Of a stretch of 64,000 nucleotides of DNA, positions 25,384 to 33,855 are shown in pieces. Source of the stretch: Pseudanabaena sp. BC1403 (GTDB lineage Bacteria; Cyanobacteriota; Cyanobacteriia; Pseudanabaenales; Pseudanabaenaceae). Numbering within the stretch: the stretch's first letter is position 1; each line of letters begins with the position of its first letter. The stretch spans positions 1 through 64,000 of the forward strand of contig NZ_PDDM01000018.1 of assembly GCF_002914585.1 (NCBI RefSeq). The letters are read 5' to 3'. The translations under genes were made by a program, and so were the position numbers. The notes below the pieces were generated by a model. The model was not told the origin of the DNA. It worked only from the letters and a program-made list of their open reading frames with translations, and did no database searches.

Positions 25384-26220
25384 ATGACCCAAACCACCCT
25401 TAATCCCATACCAGTTGCCACCATACCTCCTCAAGAATCCTTCTTGCGCATTGAAAATGTTTCCAAAATTTATCCAACACCTAATAACGGACAATATGTA
25501 GTTCTAGATGGTGTAAATCTTCATGTCCAAGAAGGTGAATTTATTTGCCTAATTGGTCACTCTGGCTGTGGCAAGTCCACCCTCCTAAACATGGTTGGCG
25601 GCTTCTCGAAACCATCGATCGGCGAAGTTTTAGTTAATGGCAAACTGATTACCAAGCCAGGACCCGATCGCATGGTCGTATTCCAAGGTTATGCGCTCTT
25701 ACCTTGGCTCACAGTATATGAAAATGTCATGCTGGCGGTAGACTCAGTTAATCCAAATATGTCGAAAGGCGAGAAAAATGATATCGTCCGTCACCACCTC
25801 GCTATGGTCGGATTGAGTGAATCCGCCGAGAAAAAGCCAACTCAAATTTCAGGTGGGATGAAACAGCGCGTATCGATCGCCAGAGCCTTATCCATCCGTC
25901 CTGAAGTCCTCATCCTTGATGAACCCTTTGGCGCTTTGGATGCAATCACCAAAGAAGAACTGCAAGAAGAACTGCTACAAATCTGGACAGAACATCGCTG
26001 TACGGTATTGATGATCACCCACGATATTGATGAGGCTCTATTCTTAGCCGATCGCCTGGTGATGATGACCAACGGCCCCGCCGCGAGTATTGGTGAAATC
26101 TTAACGATTCCTTTTGCTCGTCCCCGCGATCGCGCCCAAATCATGGAAGATCCTCTATACTACGATCTGAGAAATACGGCTCTAGATTTCCTATATAACC
26201 GCTTTGCCCATGACGAGTAA
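25384..26220 (+). CDS. nrtD: nitrate-type ABC transporter ATPase
   Basis: A 278-residue ABC ATPase without the extra binding-protein domain. Motifs are Walker A GHSGCGKSTLL, QGYALLPWLTVYENV, signature ISGGMKQRVSIARAL, Walker B VLILDEPFGALD and switch LMITHDIDEALF. It pairs with NrtC at the NrtB dimer to power uptake. Its C-terminus overlaps the start of the DUF6671 gene by eleven bases, tying that gene to the operon. Confidence 0.93.
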   Translation: MTQTTLNPIPVATIPPQESFLRIENVSKIYPTPNNGQYVVLDGVNLHVQEGEFICLIGHSGCGKSTLLNMVGGFSKPSIGEVLVNGKLITKPGPDRMVVFQGYALLPWLTVYENVMLAVDSVNPNMSKGEKNDIVRHHLAMVGLSESAEKKPTQISGGMKQRVSIARALSIRPEVLILDEPFGALDAITKEELQEELLQIWTEHRCTVLMITHDIDEALFLADRLVMMTNGPAASIGEILTIPFARPRDRAQIMEDPLYYDLRNTALDFLYNRFAHDE

Positions 26221-27109
26221 TTCCCCTATCCTCTCTCCCACTGGGAGAGGGGAACAAGGTAACCCAATAGAGTTTCGCGATCGCCTAATGGTGATCGCGA
26301 CAATGCATCGTAAGGAATTAGCGATCGCGCCAATTGTACAAACATCTTTGGGCGTGAGAGTTACCGTACCTCAAGATTTTAATAGCGACTTGTTCGGCAC
26401 ATTTACCCGCGATATTGATCGCCCTGCTAATCAAGTCGAAACCGCCAAACTCAAAGCCGAAAAAGCTTTAGAACTAATTAACGCAGATCTATCGATCGCT
26501 AGTGAAGGTAGCTTTTTCCCACATCCAATTTTAGGTATTCCCTACAATCGCGAAATTGTTTTTTTACTCGATAAAAAGCATAACTTCAATGTTTACGGTG
26601 AATGTCTATCTACTGATACGAACTTTCGCCATCAAGAGATTTCTAGCTATGAGCAAGCCTATGATTTTGCTCTAAAAATTGGCTTTCCCGATCATGCGAT
26701 CGTGCTGATGCCAGATGCCACGACTTCGGCAAAAGAGGCTATTTATAAAGGAATTACTTCAGAAAATTTGCTCAAAGTATCTGTGCGTGAGTTGCTAAAA
26801 CAATCACCACAAATTCATATTGAAACAGATATGCGATCGCTCTACAACCCGACTCGCATGAGCAATATTGCCAAAGCTACTGAAGAGCTAGTACGGAAGT
26901 TACAGCAACTCTGTCCCAATTGTAATTTTGTGAATTTCGATGTAGCAGAAAGATTAAGAGGGTTACCCTGTGAACTTTGCGGCTTACCCACTCAAGTTAC
27001 TCGCGCTCATGTCTATCGTTGCGATCGCTGCCAGTTTCAGCAAGAAGTTCTATTCCCAGATGAAGTACAAACTGCTGATCCGATGTACTGCTCCTATTGT
27101 AATCCTTAA
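26210..27109 (+). CDS. DUF6671 family protein with zinc ribbons, last gene of the nrt operon
   Basis: A 299-residue protein starting at ATG 26210, inside nrtD. Residues about 1-18 (NSPILSPTGRGEQG) are translated from a G/C-run intergenic repeat, so the ancestral start is probably later, for example near MVIATMHRKE. The core has GTFTRDIDRP, IASEGSFFPHP and NREIVFLLDKKHNFNVYGE. The C-terminal 70 residues carry CPNC, CELC, CDRC and CSYC, i.e. two zinc sites. I associate this layout with DUF6671. Its function, and why it follows nrtD, is unknown. Confidence 0.75.
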   Translation: MTSNSPILSPTGRGEQGNPIEFRDRLMVIATMHRKELAIAPIVQTSLGVRVTVPQDFNSDLFGTFTRDIDRPANQVETAKLKAEKALELINADLSIASEGSFFPHPILGIPYNREIVFLLDKKHNFNVYGECLSTDTNFRHQEISSYEQAYDFALKIGFPDHAIVLMPDATTSAKEAIYKGITSENLLKVSVRELLKQSPQIHIETDMRSLYNPTRMSNIAKATEELVRKLQQLCPNCNFVNFDVAERLRGLPCELCGLPTQVTRAHVYRCDRCQFQQEVLFPDEVQTADPMYCSYCNP

Positions 27110-27162
27110 AGAACCAATTTTTTGTGGCGCGGCTTCGCCGCGCCACAAAAAATTGGTTCTTT
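27108..27162. terminator. stop-to-stop palindrome between convergent genes
   Basis: Perfect 26-base arms around TTC, core GGCGCGGC-TTC-GCCGCGCC with outer AT-rich stem. The left arm starts within the TAA of the DUF6671 gene, and the right arm ends within the TTA (stop) of the minus-strand DUF790 gene, so it fills the whole intergenic gap. It is suited to bidirectional termination. Confidence 0.85.
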
Positions 27163-28375
27163 ATTCGATCGCTTGTAAAACTACTTTTGGTGAAAGTTTA
27201 TCTTTAAACCAAACTGTCAGCGCAGGAGTATCGCTTACTTTTACGCCCGCCTTCTCCAGATTCAGTCGTTCAGAAATCGCCAAAATCAAATTCTCACAAT
27301 TAGCTTGTCTCACCTGCGAAAACTTCTTGCGTAAATACTCAGGTCGCCAATAACCGACGATCTCTAATAAATAAGTACGTCCATCGGGATGCACTAATCG
27401 AAAGTCAGGAATCATCACACTCCCAGGAATGGGAATTAAATCTACTTCTCTTTCTAACTTCCACTCAGTTTTTAGTTCTGCCCAACGCTCTGCAAACGAT
27501 GACTCGATCGCACTGTCATACATTTTGCCAGCAGGATAATGACTAACTAAGCCACAATCAGAATCGAGAGTAAATAAACCTGTACGTTTTTGTTTTGAAT
27601 AAGTATCTTTTTCAACGAGGGTGGCGTTGAGGCTCCATTTAGTGACATGTAGCAAAGCTGGTAGCAACTTCGCGATCTCAAGTCCGTAACGAGTACTCGT
27701 GCCAAACAAACTCGTAGCACCATCGACAGTAATCGTAAAACCATAATCGACATCACCTTCGATATAGGACATCAATTGAAATAGCTTGAGATAACGGAAT
27801 AGTAGCTTATATTCTCCTGGATCATTACGATGGACTTTTAGAGTCATGTGACTTGCCCGATAGAAAATCCCTTGCACTTGCGAAAGATTATAACGATGAA
27901 TAAGAGCTTCAGGTGTCGGACTTTCAAATTCGGTCAGAATCCGATTCTCCATCAGATCGGCATAAAGTCCTGTTGTAATTTGCGAAGGTAAGACTTCACG
28001 CTTCAGTTCTTCAGTCAGGCTATCGGCAAGTTTGGTAAGAGTTTGCTGTGTAGCCTGCTGACTAGGTATAACTTGAGCCGACAATTCAAAAATACGGCGG
28101 CGTAATTCCTGTGATTCAAGCGGACTCACAATTTCAAAAGTGCTGAAACTGGACTTGAGAATATGTGCCAATCCCCGCTTTACACGATAATCTGGTGTGT
28201 CGCCTTCAAGTTCTTGCAATAGGCGATCGAGTTCACTCTGAGTCCTACCCTTAGCATTCTCAAAAATTGCGATTAGTTCTATTGCGATCGCTTGATGCTT
28301 ATCATCCAATTTCAATCTTTTAGGAACGACGGATTCGCCATTCAGTCGATGCATCAGGAGTTCGCTAGGCAGCAT
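27161..28375 (-). CDS. DUF790 (Bax1-like) nuclease
   Basis: A 404-residue protein of the DUF790 family. In archaea the family member Bax1 is a structure-specific nuclease working with the XPB helicase. Family blocks: MLPSELLMHRLNGESVVPKRL start, GVIYRA-like QGIFYRASHMTLKVH, YKLLFRYLKLFQL, and the nuclease core SVMIPDFRLVHPDGRTYLLEIVGYWRPEYL, where D and E-x-V/G form a PD-(D/E)xK-like site. No XPB-type helicase lies in the window on either side. Probably DNA repair; the role is from the family. Confidence 0.85.
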   Translation of the reverse strand: MLPSELLMHRLNGESVVPKRLKLDDKHQAIAIELIAIFENAKGRTQSELDRLLQELEGDTPDYRVKRGLAHILKSSFSTFEIVSPLESQELRRRIFELSAQVIPSQQATQQTLTKLADSLTEELKREVLPSQITTGLYADLMENRILTEFESPTPEALIHRYNLSQVQGIFYRASHMTLKVHRNDPGEYKLLFRYLKLFQLMSYIEGDVDYGFTITVDGATSLFGTSTRYGLEIAKLLPALLHVTKWSLNATLVEKDTYSKQKRTGLFTLDSDCGLVSHYPAGKMYDSAIESSFAERWAELKTEWKLEREVDLIPIPGSVMIPDFRLVHPDGRTYLLEIVGYWRPEYLRKKFSQVRQANCENLILAISERLNLEKAGVKVSDTPALTVWFKDKLSPKVVLQAIE

Positions 28376-28382
28376 AGATATT

Positions 28383-28422
28383 CTAAAATAATGCTCTAAT
28401 TATTAAGAGCACATTATTTTAG
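28383..28422. repeat. imperfect palindrome upstream of the DUF790 gene
   Basis: Arms CTAAAATAATG-CTCT and AGAG-CACATTATTTTAG around an AT-rich loop, just ahead of the DUF790 start (minus strand), so it sits in its 5' leader or promoter. Confidence 0.55.
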
Positions 28423-28522
28423 CCTCAAGAAAATGATTTTTATGACTCTTTATCAATAAGATACTCTACTATGGCTGAATAAAGCCAATGCAACTTGCCA
28501 GAAAGGTATGGTTAAATTCCAT

Positions 28523-28559
28523 GTCATTGAAAGTGTTGATTCGCAACACTTTCAATGAC
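28523..28559. repeat. 16-base-arm palindrome
   Basis: Perfect arms GTCATTGAAAGTGTTG and complement around ATTCG. The AGTGTTG core also occurs in the palindrome at 40644-40699. Confidence 0.7.
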
Positions 28560-28591
28560 TTTATTGGTTCGATCTTGAGAGCAAATTGGGC

Positions 28592-28633
28592 TTCCAATCC
28601 CCGCAAGTGTAGTCACACTTGCGGGGATTGGAA
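28592..28633 (-). terminator. 19-base-arm palindrome after the Get3/ArsA-like gene
   Basis: Perfect arms (core CCCCGCAAGTGT and complement) around AGTC, six bases beyond the stop of the minus-strand ATPase gene. A likely terminator, although it lacks a long T run. Confidence 0.7.
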
Positions 28634-28638
28634 TAACA

Positions 28639-29820
28639 TTAAACGGGTGTTGAGAATCGAATTTTTAGATAATCATCTTCCATCTTTGCCCCAGATGTTT
28701 GCAAAACTGATAGAGCTTGGGGTAAAACCAAATTGCGGCGATGATTGCCAATGCGAATGTTTAACTCATCACCAGTCTTGGTTAGCTCAATCTTCTCCTT
28801 CGGTACACCTGGCAAATACAATTCCAAACGATACTGCTTGTTCTCTTCAATTACACGCATCGTATTTTCCTTGTAATAGACCTGAGACGGATCTTCATTA
28901 CCGTATAGCGTGTCTTTAAGCCTTTCTAGGGCAGCAATTCCACACATCTCCTCAGCATAGAGAGGAATCTCCTTGATTGGCAGAGGATGAAAATCACGGT
29001 GAATTTGTTCACAATACTGCTTCTGATTGTCCTTCCAAACCTTAAAGAATGGATCTTGGACTTCCTCAGGAATGATGCGATTGGCGATCACCATGTCAGT
29101 AGCCACATTGTAGAGACTGAGATAGGAATGGGCTCTCAAGGACTCATTAATCACCATCTTCTCTGGATTAGTCACCAATCTGACCGTTGTGGTGGTATTG
29201 TCCGTGAGAATCTTTTCTAGAGCTTCAAGTTCTTCATAAAATTCATAGGGTGCGTCCATTACTTCTTTATTGGGAAGAGAAAAACCCGTCACCCGCTTGA
29301 AAATTGGCTCGAATACAGGACTGAGAACCTGTGCCATCCCCTGTAAAGGTTTATAAAACTTCCGCATATACCAACCTGCCACTTCAGGTAGCGAAAGTAG
29401 TCGAAGCGCTGTCCCAGTAGGTGCAGAGTCAATTACTAATACGTCGTATTCTTTCTCGTCATAGTGACGCTTGACCCGCACTAATCCAAAAATCTCATCC
29501 ATTCCTGGTAAGATTGCCAACTCTTCTGCTTGAACTCCCTCTAGCCCTCTGGCTTGGAGGACTTCACTAATATAACGCTTGACCGCGCCCCAGTTGCCCT
29601 CTAGTTCACGCAGAGCATCTAGCTCTGCTCCCCAAAGATTTGGGCGAACTTCTTTAGGATCATGCCCCAATTCGACCATAAAGCTATCGGCGAGAGAGTG
29701 AGCAGGATCGGTACTCAAAACCAGAGTTTTATAACCCAATTCAGCACAGCGTAAACCTGTAGCTGCGGCGACAGAGGTTTTGCCAACCCCGCCTTTTCCT
29801 GTCATTAAAATGATACGCAT
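28639..29820 (-). CDS. Get3/ArsA-family ATPase with C-terminal HSP20-like domain
   Basis: A 393-residue ATPase. The deviant Walker [19 protein letters not shown] starts at residue 6. Switch I is in [12 protein letters not shown], and [16 protein letters not shown] is the A-motif/switch II. The last 85 residues form an alpha-crystallin-like domain ([20 protein letters not shown], ending in DDYLKIRFS), a layout typical of the photosynthetic Get3-like (Get3d-type) proteins. The arsenite-binding cysteines of ArsA are not evident, so a protein-targeting or chaperone role is more likely than arsenic export. It is monocistronic. Confidence 0.9.
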   Translation of the reverse strand: MRIILMTGKGGVGKTSVAAATGLRCAELGYKTLVLSTDPAHSLADSFMVELGHDPKEVRPNLWGAELDALRELEGNWGAVKRYISEVLQARGLEGVQAEELAILPGMDEIFGLVRVKRHYDEKEYDVLVIDSAPTGTALRLLSLPEVAGWYMRKFYKPLQGMAQVLSPVFEPIFKRVTGFSLPNKEVMDAPYEFYEELEALEKILTDNTTTTVRLVTNPEKMVINESLRAHSYLSLYNVATDMVIANRIIPEEVQDPFFKVWKDNQKQYCEQIHRDFHPLPIKEIPLYAEEMCGIAALERLKDTLYGNEDPSQVYYKENTMRVIEENKQYRLELYLPGVPKEKIELTKTGDELNIRIGNHRRNLVLPQALSVLQTSGAKMEDDYLKIRFSTPV

Positions 29821-30224
29821 GGTCGATATGACTCGTCTTATTTAAATTTTGATGAGACTAGGCTGAACATCGCTTTGCTCTAAACAGCCTAATAAATTTT
29901 GAATAAATATATTGCTTTGCAAATCTTTACAATTGTCTCTCATTCTAACATTGATATCGCGATCGCCTAAAGTGCTTTTGAAATGTTTAAGCAATTCTCA
30001 TTATAAAAATCGGTTTTGGAGTAAGTCTGTTGACGACGTAATTAGATTAAAACCGATTTTTGGGTTTCCAGTGTCGTAGGCGCTGAAAACCCAAAAATTG
30101 GCTTTATAAATAGAATTCTTGGAAATGCTTTTCCTACTTACAGTTTTTTTGATTGTATACATGGTAGTTTAGCCTGAAATAAACTTAAACTAGCTTAGTT
30201 AACTGCTGTAAGGCTTTTACCTAT
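29821..30224. repeat. spacer with two overlapping palindromes (30005-30061, 30053-30102)
   Basis: This 404-bp divergent spacer has no gene I can support. AAAAATCGGTTTT at 30005 pairs with 30049-30061. The right arm of that hairpin is reused as the left arm of a second one (CCGATTTTTGGGTTT with AAACCCAAAAATTGG), so two alternative structures compete. A HIP1-like octamer lies at about 29960. Confidence 0.6.
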
Positions 30225-30587
30225 ATGAATCATCAACCAGAATCACCTGTTAACTCAGAGCAACTTAGCCAGATATCAGAGGGAGATATAGAGTTTGAGA
30301 TTGAAGTTCTACAGGTTTATGTTGAAGATGTTTCGCAACGCTTAAACAAAATGCGAGACGAGATCATTAGCAATGACTGGTCACAAATTATGGGCGAGGC
30401 TCATCATCTTAAAGGTGCTAGTAGCAATGTAGGTGCTTTGCAAATACAGATATTAGCGCAGCAACTTGAAGAGTTAAATCACTCACAAGATTCAGAAAAA
30501 GCCTTGAAAATTATTGAAGAGATGTTCTTGAAATTGAAGGCTGTTGAGCTATTTATCACCGAAAAAATAGTAATTTTTTCATCTTAG
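30225..30587 (+). CDS. orphan HPt phosphotransfer protein
   Basis: A 120-residue protein consisting of one HPt domain. The phosphorylatable His is in GEAHHLKGASSNVGA (about residue 66). FEIEVLQVYVEDVSQRL and the C-terminal LKLKAVELFI helices complete the four-helix bundle. It would relay phosphate between a hybrid kinase and a response regulator. No kinase is adjacent; the closest candidates in the window are the cluster at 48.9-57.9 kb. Confidence 0.85.
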   Translation: MNHQPESPVNSEQLSQISEGDIEFEIEVLQVYVEDVSQRLNKMRDEIISNDWSQIMGEAHHLKGASSNVGALQIQILAQQLEELNHSQDSEKALKIIEEMFLKLKAVELFITEKIVIFSS

Positions 30588-30684
30588 AGCGCATTTCAAA
30601 CCAAAAAAGACAACTGCTGACGTAAAGCACCACTCGTCTTTTTTGTTTTTGTCTTGATATATATCTGTATACAGTCAATTCAGG

Positions 30685-30743
30685 AATAAACCCCAAGAGA
30701 GAGTTGCGGCACTTCGTGCCGCAACTCTCTCTTGGGGTTTATT
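30685..30743. terminator. 28-base-arm palindrome
   Basis: Perfect arms around TTC, core GTTGCGGCAC-TTC-GTGCCGCAAC with outer AATAAACCCC...GGGGTTTATT. It lies about 100 bases after the HPt gene and may terminate it. Confidence 0.75.
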
Positions 30744-30876
30744 TTTGTCCTAGCGCTGATGGTTATAGCTATATAAGGATTAAATGGTTTGAGAAAGATC
30801 ATAACCAAGGTATGCGCTTTTCCTCAAACATTGAAAACTATAAATGATTTAGGATTGCTATATAGTTTTAATAATC

Positions 30877-31419
30877 ATGAGCTTTATGACCAACAAACAA
30901 TGGCGATCGCTTGCCAATATTTTTTTTATCTGCCTAATTTGCCTTGGCATAACCGTCTCAAACTCTTTTGCGCCCAAAGTATCGGCAGCATCTGAACCTT
31001 CTTCATCTCAGATAGTTGAGCGCTTTGAAAACATTAAAACCAAAATGGCAAAACTCAGATTTTGCTACAACGAAAGCTGTTTCTATCGCAACGTCACTAG
31101 TAAAGTTGTCCCCCCAACAAATAATAATCCCCACTATACTGCTGAAATCTCTGCGGCTGTAGAGCGTCCATCCTCAAGTCCAGATCTAGCAGATTATCAT
31201 TTTGTTTATGTCAATGATCTCTGGCAGCTAGTCAAAGGTGAAGAGTTTACCGATGTTGCTGATTACGTATTTATAGGCGATCGCTATGAAATTTACAGCG
31301 TGCACAATAGTCATACTTTGCGCGGTAATTTAGACAAAGCAAAGGAAGATGGTGGCATCAAATCAGGATATTTGCCCCTTTATTACGAAGTGTTAGATCG
31401 CGGCATTGAGAAACTATAA
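30877..31419 (+). CDS. secreted hypothetical protein
   Basis: A 180-residue protein with a signal peptide (SLANIFFICLICLGITVSNS, then APKVSAAS as probable cleavage region). The mature part has CYNESCFYRNVTSKVVPP with two close cysteines, then YHFVYVNDLWQLVKGEEFTD and VADYVFIGDRYEIYS. No family recognised. Probably periplasmic. Its stop codon lies inside the following palindrome. Confidence 0.65.
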   Translation: MSFMTNKQWRSLANIFFICLICLGITVSNSFAPKVSAASEPSSSQIVERFENIKTKMAKLRFCYNESCFYRNVTSKVVPPTNNNPHYTAEISAAVERPSSSPDLADYHFVYVNDLWQLVKGEEFTDVADYVFIGDRYEIYSVHNSHTLRGNLDKAKEDGGIKSGYLPLYYEVLDRGIEKL

Positions 31420-31460
31420 GGATATGAGATGCGGCGCGAAGCGCCGCATCTCATATCCTT
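31418..31460 (+). terminator. GC-core palindrome overlapping the stop codon
   Basis: Perfect 20-base arms around GAA with core GCGGCGC-GAA-GCGCCGC. The left arm begins with the last two bases of the TAA stop of the gene at 30877-31419. Confidence 0.8.
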
Positions 31461-31463
31461 AAT

Positions 31464-31498
31464 AAATAAAAAGCCTCGCATTGCGAGGCTTTTTATTT
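31464..31498 (-). terminator. terminator of the rpsM-rpsI operon
   Basis: Perfect 17-base arms around one base with core GCCTCGCA and flanking A and T runs, ending 11 bases beyond the rpsI stop (minus strand). Usable in both directions. Confidence 0.85.
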
Positions 31499-31509
31499 GA
31501 GGTAAACGA

Positions 31510-31923
31510 TTACCGTTTCGAGTATTGAGGAGCTTTACGAGCTTTCTTAAGACCATACTTCTTACGTTCCTTACAACGGGGATCGCGAGTCATGTAGCCT
31601 TCAACCTTGAGAGGTTTACGGTTTTCGGGAGCAAGTTCACACAGTGCACGGGCAACACCCAAGCGGATTGCATCAGCTTGACCAGTTACACCACCACCAT
31701 GAGCATTGACCAAAACATCGTACTCATTTTCCAAGCCCAAGGTTTCCAAAGGAGCTTTAACGCCAGCAATGTATGTGGGGTTAAATTGCAAGTACAAATC
31801 GCCTGCTTTACCATTGATGACGACTTTGCCTTCCCCTGGAACAAGGCGTACACGGGCGATCGCCTTTTTACGACGACCAGTTCCCCAGTAAACAGCACGA
31901 TTAGAACGTTCAGTATCTGACAT
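31510..31923 (-). CDS. rpsI: 30S ribosomal protein S9
   Basis: A 137-residue S9. Family blocks are [21 protein letters not shown] near the start, [19 protein letters not shown] in the middle and the C-terminal [16 protein letters not shown], whose terminal Lys-Arg reaches the P-site tRNA. It lies 12 bases after rplM, as in most bacteria, and is the last gene of the operon. The rpmE gene that follows in many cyanobacteria is absent here. Confidence 0.97.
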   Translation of the reverse strand: MSDTERSNRAVYWGTGRRKKAIARVRLVPGEGKVVINGKAGDLYLQFNPTYIAGVKAPLETLGLENEYDVLVNAHGGGVTGQADAIRLGVARALCELAPENRKPLKVEGYMTRDPRCKERKKYGLKKARKAPQYSKR

Positions 31924-31935
31924 CGGTTATTTCTC

Positions 31936-32403
31936 CTACTTCTGAGATGGAATGGTATTGATTACCAAGGTTTCAGGCTGCTGTGCCTCATGAGGATGGC
32001 TAGCACCCTTGTAGACCTTGAGCTTGGTGAAAAGCTGGCGACCAAGGGTATTCTTAGGCAACATACCCTTGATGGCATGTTCAAGAATACGTTCAGGAAC
32101 GCGAGCGATTACCTTGTCAAAGGTTTCTTCCTTCATCCCACCTGGGCGACCAGAATGTCTTCTGTATAACTTTTGGGTGGATTTTTTCCCAGTTACAGCA
32201 ATTTTTTCGGCGTTGATGACAACGACAAAATCACCAGTATCTAGGTGGGGCGTATAGATGGGCTTATTTTTGCCGCGCAAGATGATTGCGATCGCGCTAG
32301 CAAGTCTTCCTAGTCGTTGACCTTCCGCATCAATGACATACCATTTGCGATCGGGATCTTTTGGTAAGTAGCTTTTATTCGGAGTAAGTGTAGTTGTAGT
32401 CAT
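31936..32403 (-). CDS. rplM: 50S ribosomal protein L13
   Basis: A 155-residue L13. [18 protein letters not shown] starts the domain; [18 protein letters not shown] and [20 protein letters not shown] are family blocks. The C-terminus ends after HPHEAQQPE. It is an early-assembly large-subunit protein. It lies between truA (105-bp gap) and rpsI (12-bp gap). Confidence 0.97.
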   Translation of the reverse strand: MTTTTLTPNKSYLPKDPDRKWYVIDAEGQRLGRLASAIAIILRGKNKPIYTPHLDTGDFVVVINAEKIAVTGKKSTQKLYRRHSGRPGGMKEETFDKVIARVPERILEHAIKGMLPKNTLGRQLFTKLKVYKGASHPHEAQQPETLVINTIPSQK

Positions 32404-32508
32404 TAGTTTCTCTACAAACGAGATTTATCTATGATATTTATCTGAGAAATAGATCTGTGAAATATTTCTGTCAAACTTGTAAGTTTGGAGCACATTAGCC
32501 TTTAAACT

Positions 32509-33348
32509 TCAAACCAATGTAATTACATGGTTGTCATTTAAGCCTAGTGTTTGCTTGCGCGATGCGAACTCAGCAAATGGATGATCGGCATAGCCGATCG
32601 CCAATAAGCACAGTCCTTGCGGTGGAGCCGCATACTTAACTTCAATACGACGTTTTTCTTGCCATATGCTCGTAAAGGCTTCAACACTCAGGCGCGAACG
32701 CCCAACATCGACTAATTGCCCCACTAGCAAACGGATCATGCCGTACAAAAAGCCACTAGCTTGGACCTCCACATGGACAAAATTGCCATCCCGCCAACAT
32801 ATCGCTTCTTGAAGCTCAAGACGACTATGGGGACGACTTGAACCTGCCCTCTGAAATGCTGCCATATCTTGTTCGCCTAACATCAGCTGTAAGGCTTGAT
32901 GGATTAGCTTTTCATCAAGGCGATCGTGATAGTAGTGCCAGCTAAAGGGTTTTACAAATAAATTCGGAATCGCGGCAGTGTAAATCGTGTAACGATAACG
33001 CCGCCATGTTGCCGAAAATCTTGCGTGCCAGTCAGCAGCCACTTCCGTTGATCCACAGATTAAGATACCTTCAGGCAAATAACTATTCAGTACCTTTGCC
33101 CAACGATGGGGGGGGATCAAGCTTGACGTATCAAAATGTGCTACTTGAGCCGCAGCATGAACGCCAGTATCAGTTCTACCTGCACTATGCAAAACGGTTG
33201 CTTTTCCGCAGATCTTAGCGATCGCTTCTTCAATCGTTTGTTGCACACTGGGATGATTTGGCTGCCTTTGCCACCCGTAAAAGTATGTACCTAGATATTG
33301 AATAACTAAAGCAATACGATGGGGAGACTCAGAATCAGCGGAGAACAT
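32509..33348 (-). CDS. truA: tRNA pseudouridine(38-40) synthase
   Basis: A 279-residue enzyme converting uridines 38-40 in the tRNA anticodon stem-loop to pseudouridine. The catalytic Asp is in HSAGRTDTGVHAAAQVAHFD (about residue 60). YLGTYFYGWQRQPNHPSVQ is the N-terminal block, and VEVQASGFLYGMIRLLVG the conserved late block. It sits eight bases after rplQ, as in the standard cyanobacterial ribosomal operon. Confidence 0.96.
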   Translation of the reverse strand: MFSADSESPHRIALVIQYLGTYFYGWQRQPNHPSVQQTIEEAIAKICGKATVLHSAGRTDTGVHAAAQVAHFDTSSLIPPHRWAKVLNSYLPEGILICGSTEVAADWHARFSATWRRYRYTIYTAAIPNLFVKPFSWHYYHDRLDEKLIHQALQLMLGEQDMAAFQRAGSSRPHSRLELQEAICWRDGNFVHVEVQASGFLYGMIRLLVGQLVDVGRSRLSVEAFTSIWQEKRRIEVKYAAPPQGLCLLAIGYADHPFAEFASRKQTLGLNDNHVITLV

Positions 33349-33356
33349 CTTGATGT

Positions 33357-33791
33357 TTACACAAGTTGCAAGATCGCCATTTCGGCATTGTCACCGCGAC
33401 GGCTGACCGTGCGCACAATACGGGTATAACCACCATTGCGCTCAGCATAGCGATCTTTCGCTTGGGTGAACAATAAGTCAACCAAGGTAGTTACTCGCTC
33501 TTCTTCAGGCAATTGTTCTTGTTTAGTCTTGGTCTGAGGACGATCGCTTACGGGTTCGCCATCTTTAACCGAGATATCGTATAAATAGGCGATCGCTTGA
33601 CGACGAGCGTGAAGAGAGCCGTCTTTAGCCAAAGTGATCATGTGATCGACATTGGACCGAACAGCATCAGCCTTAGCTCTGGTTGTCTTAATTTCGCCTC
33701 TGAGGATTAGCTCAGTGGTCAAAGCCCGTAGGAGAGCTTTGCGCTGATCGGCAGCCTTGTTAAGCTGGGGGGTTTTACAACGGTGACGCAT
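33357..33791 (-). CDS. rplQ: 50S ribosomal protein L17, with an internal insertion
   Basis: A 144-residue L17. The N-terminal [20 protein letters not shown] and C-terminal [20 protein letters not shown] are standard. As I recall cyanobacterial L17 is about 116 residues. The extra length is an acidic/basic insert of about 28 residues, roughly 75-103 ([20 protein letters not shown], then LPEEERV), between YLYDI and the [14 protein letters not shown] helix. The reading frame is intact on both sides, so it is a real insertion. It would project from the ribosome surface. Confidence 0.95.
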   Translation of the reverse strand: MRHRCKTPQLNKAADQRKALLRALTTELILRGEIKTTRAKADAVRSNVDHMITLAKDGSLHARRQAIAYLYDISVKDGEPVSDRPQTKTKQEQLPEEERVTTLVDLLFTQAKDRYAERNGGYTRIVRTVSRRGDNAEMAILQLV

Positions 33792-33855
33792 AGGTGTGTA
33801 CTAGATGAATATGAAACCAAACTCTTTATGTAAAAGAGTTTAAAAGATAGCCTTT

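Noticed and set aside
28488-28919. Plus-strand frame of 143 codons
   Set aside because: It is antisense to the 3' end of the Get3/ArsA-like gene and starts inside two palindromes; no protein-like composition and no ribosome binding site.
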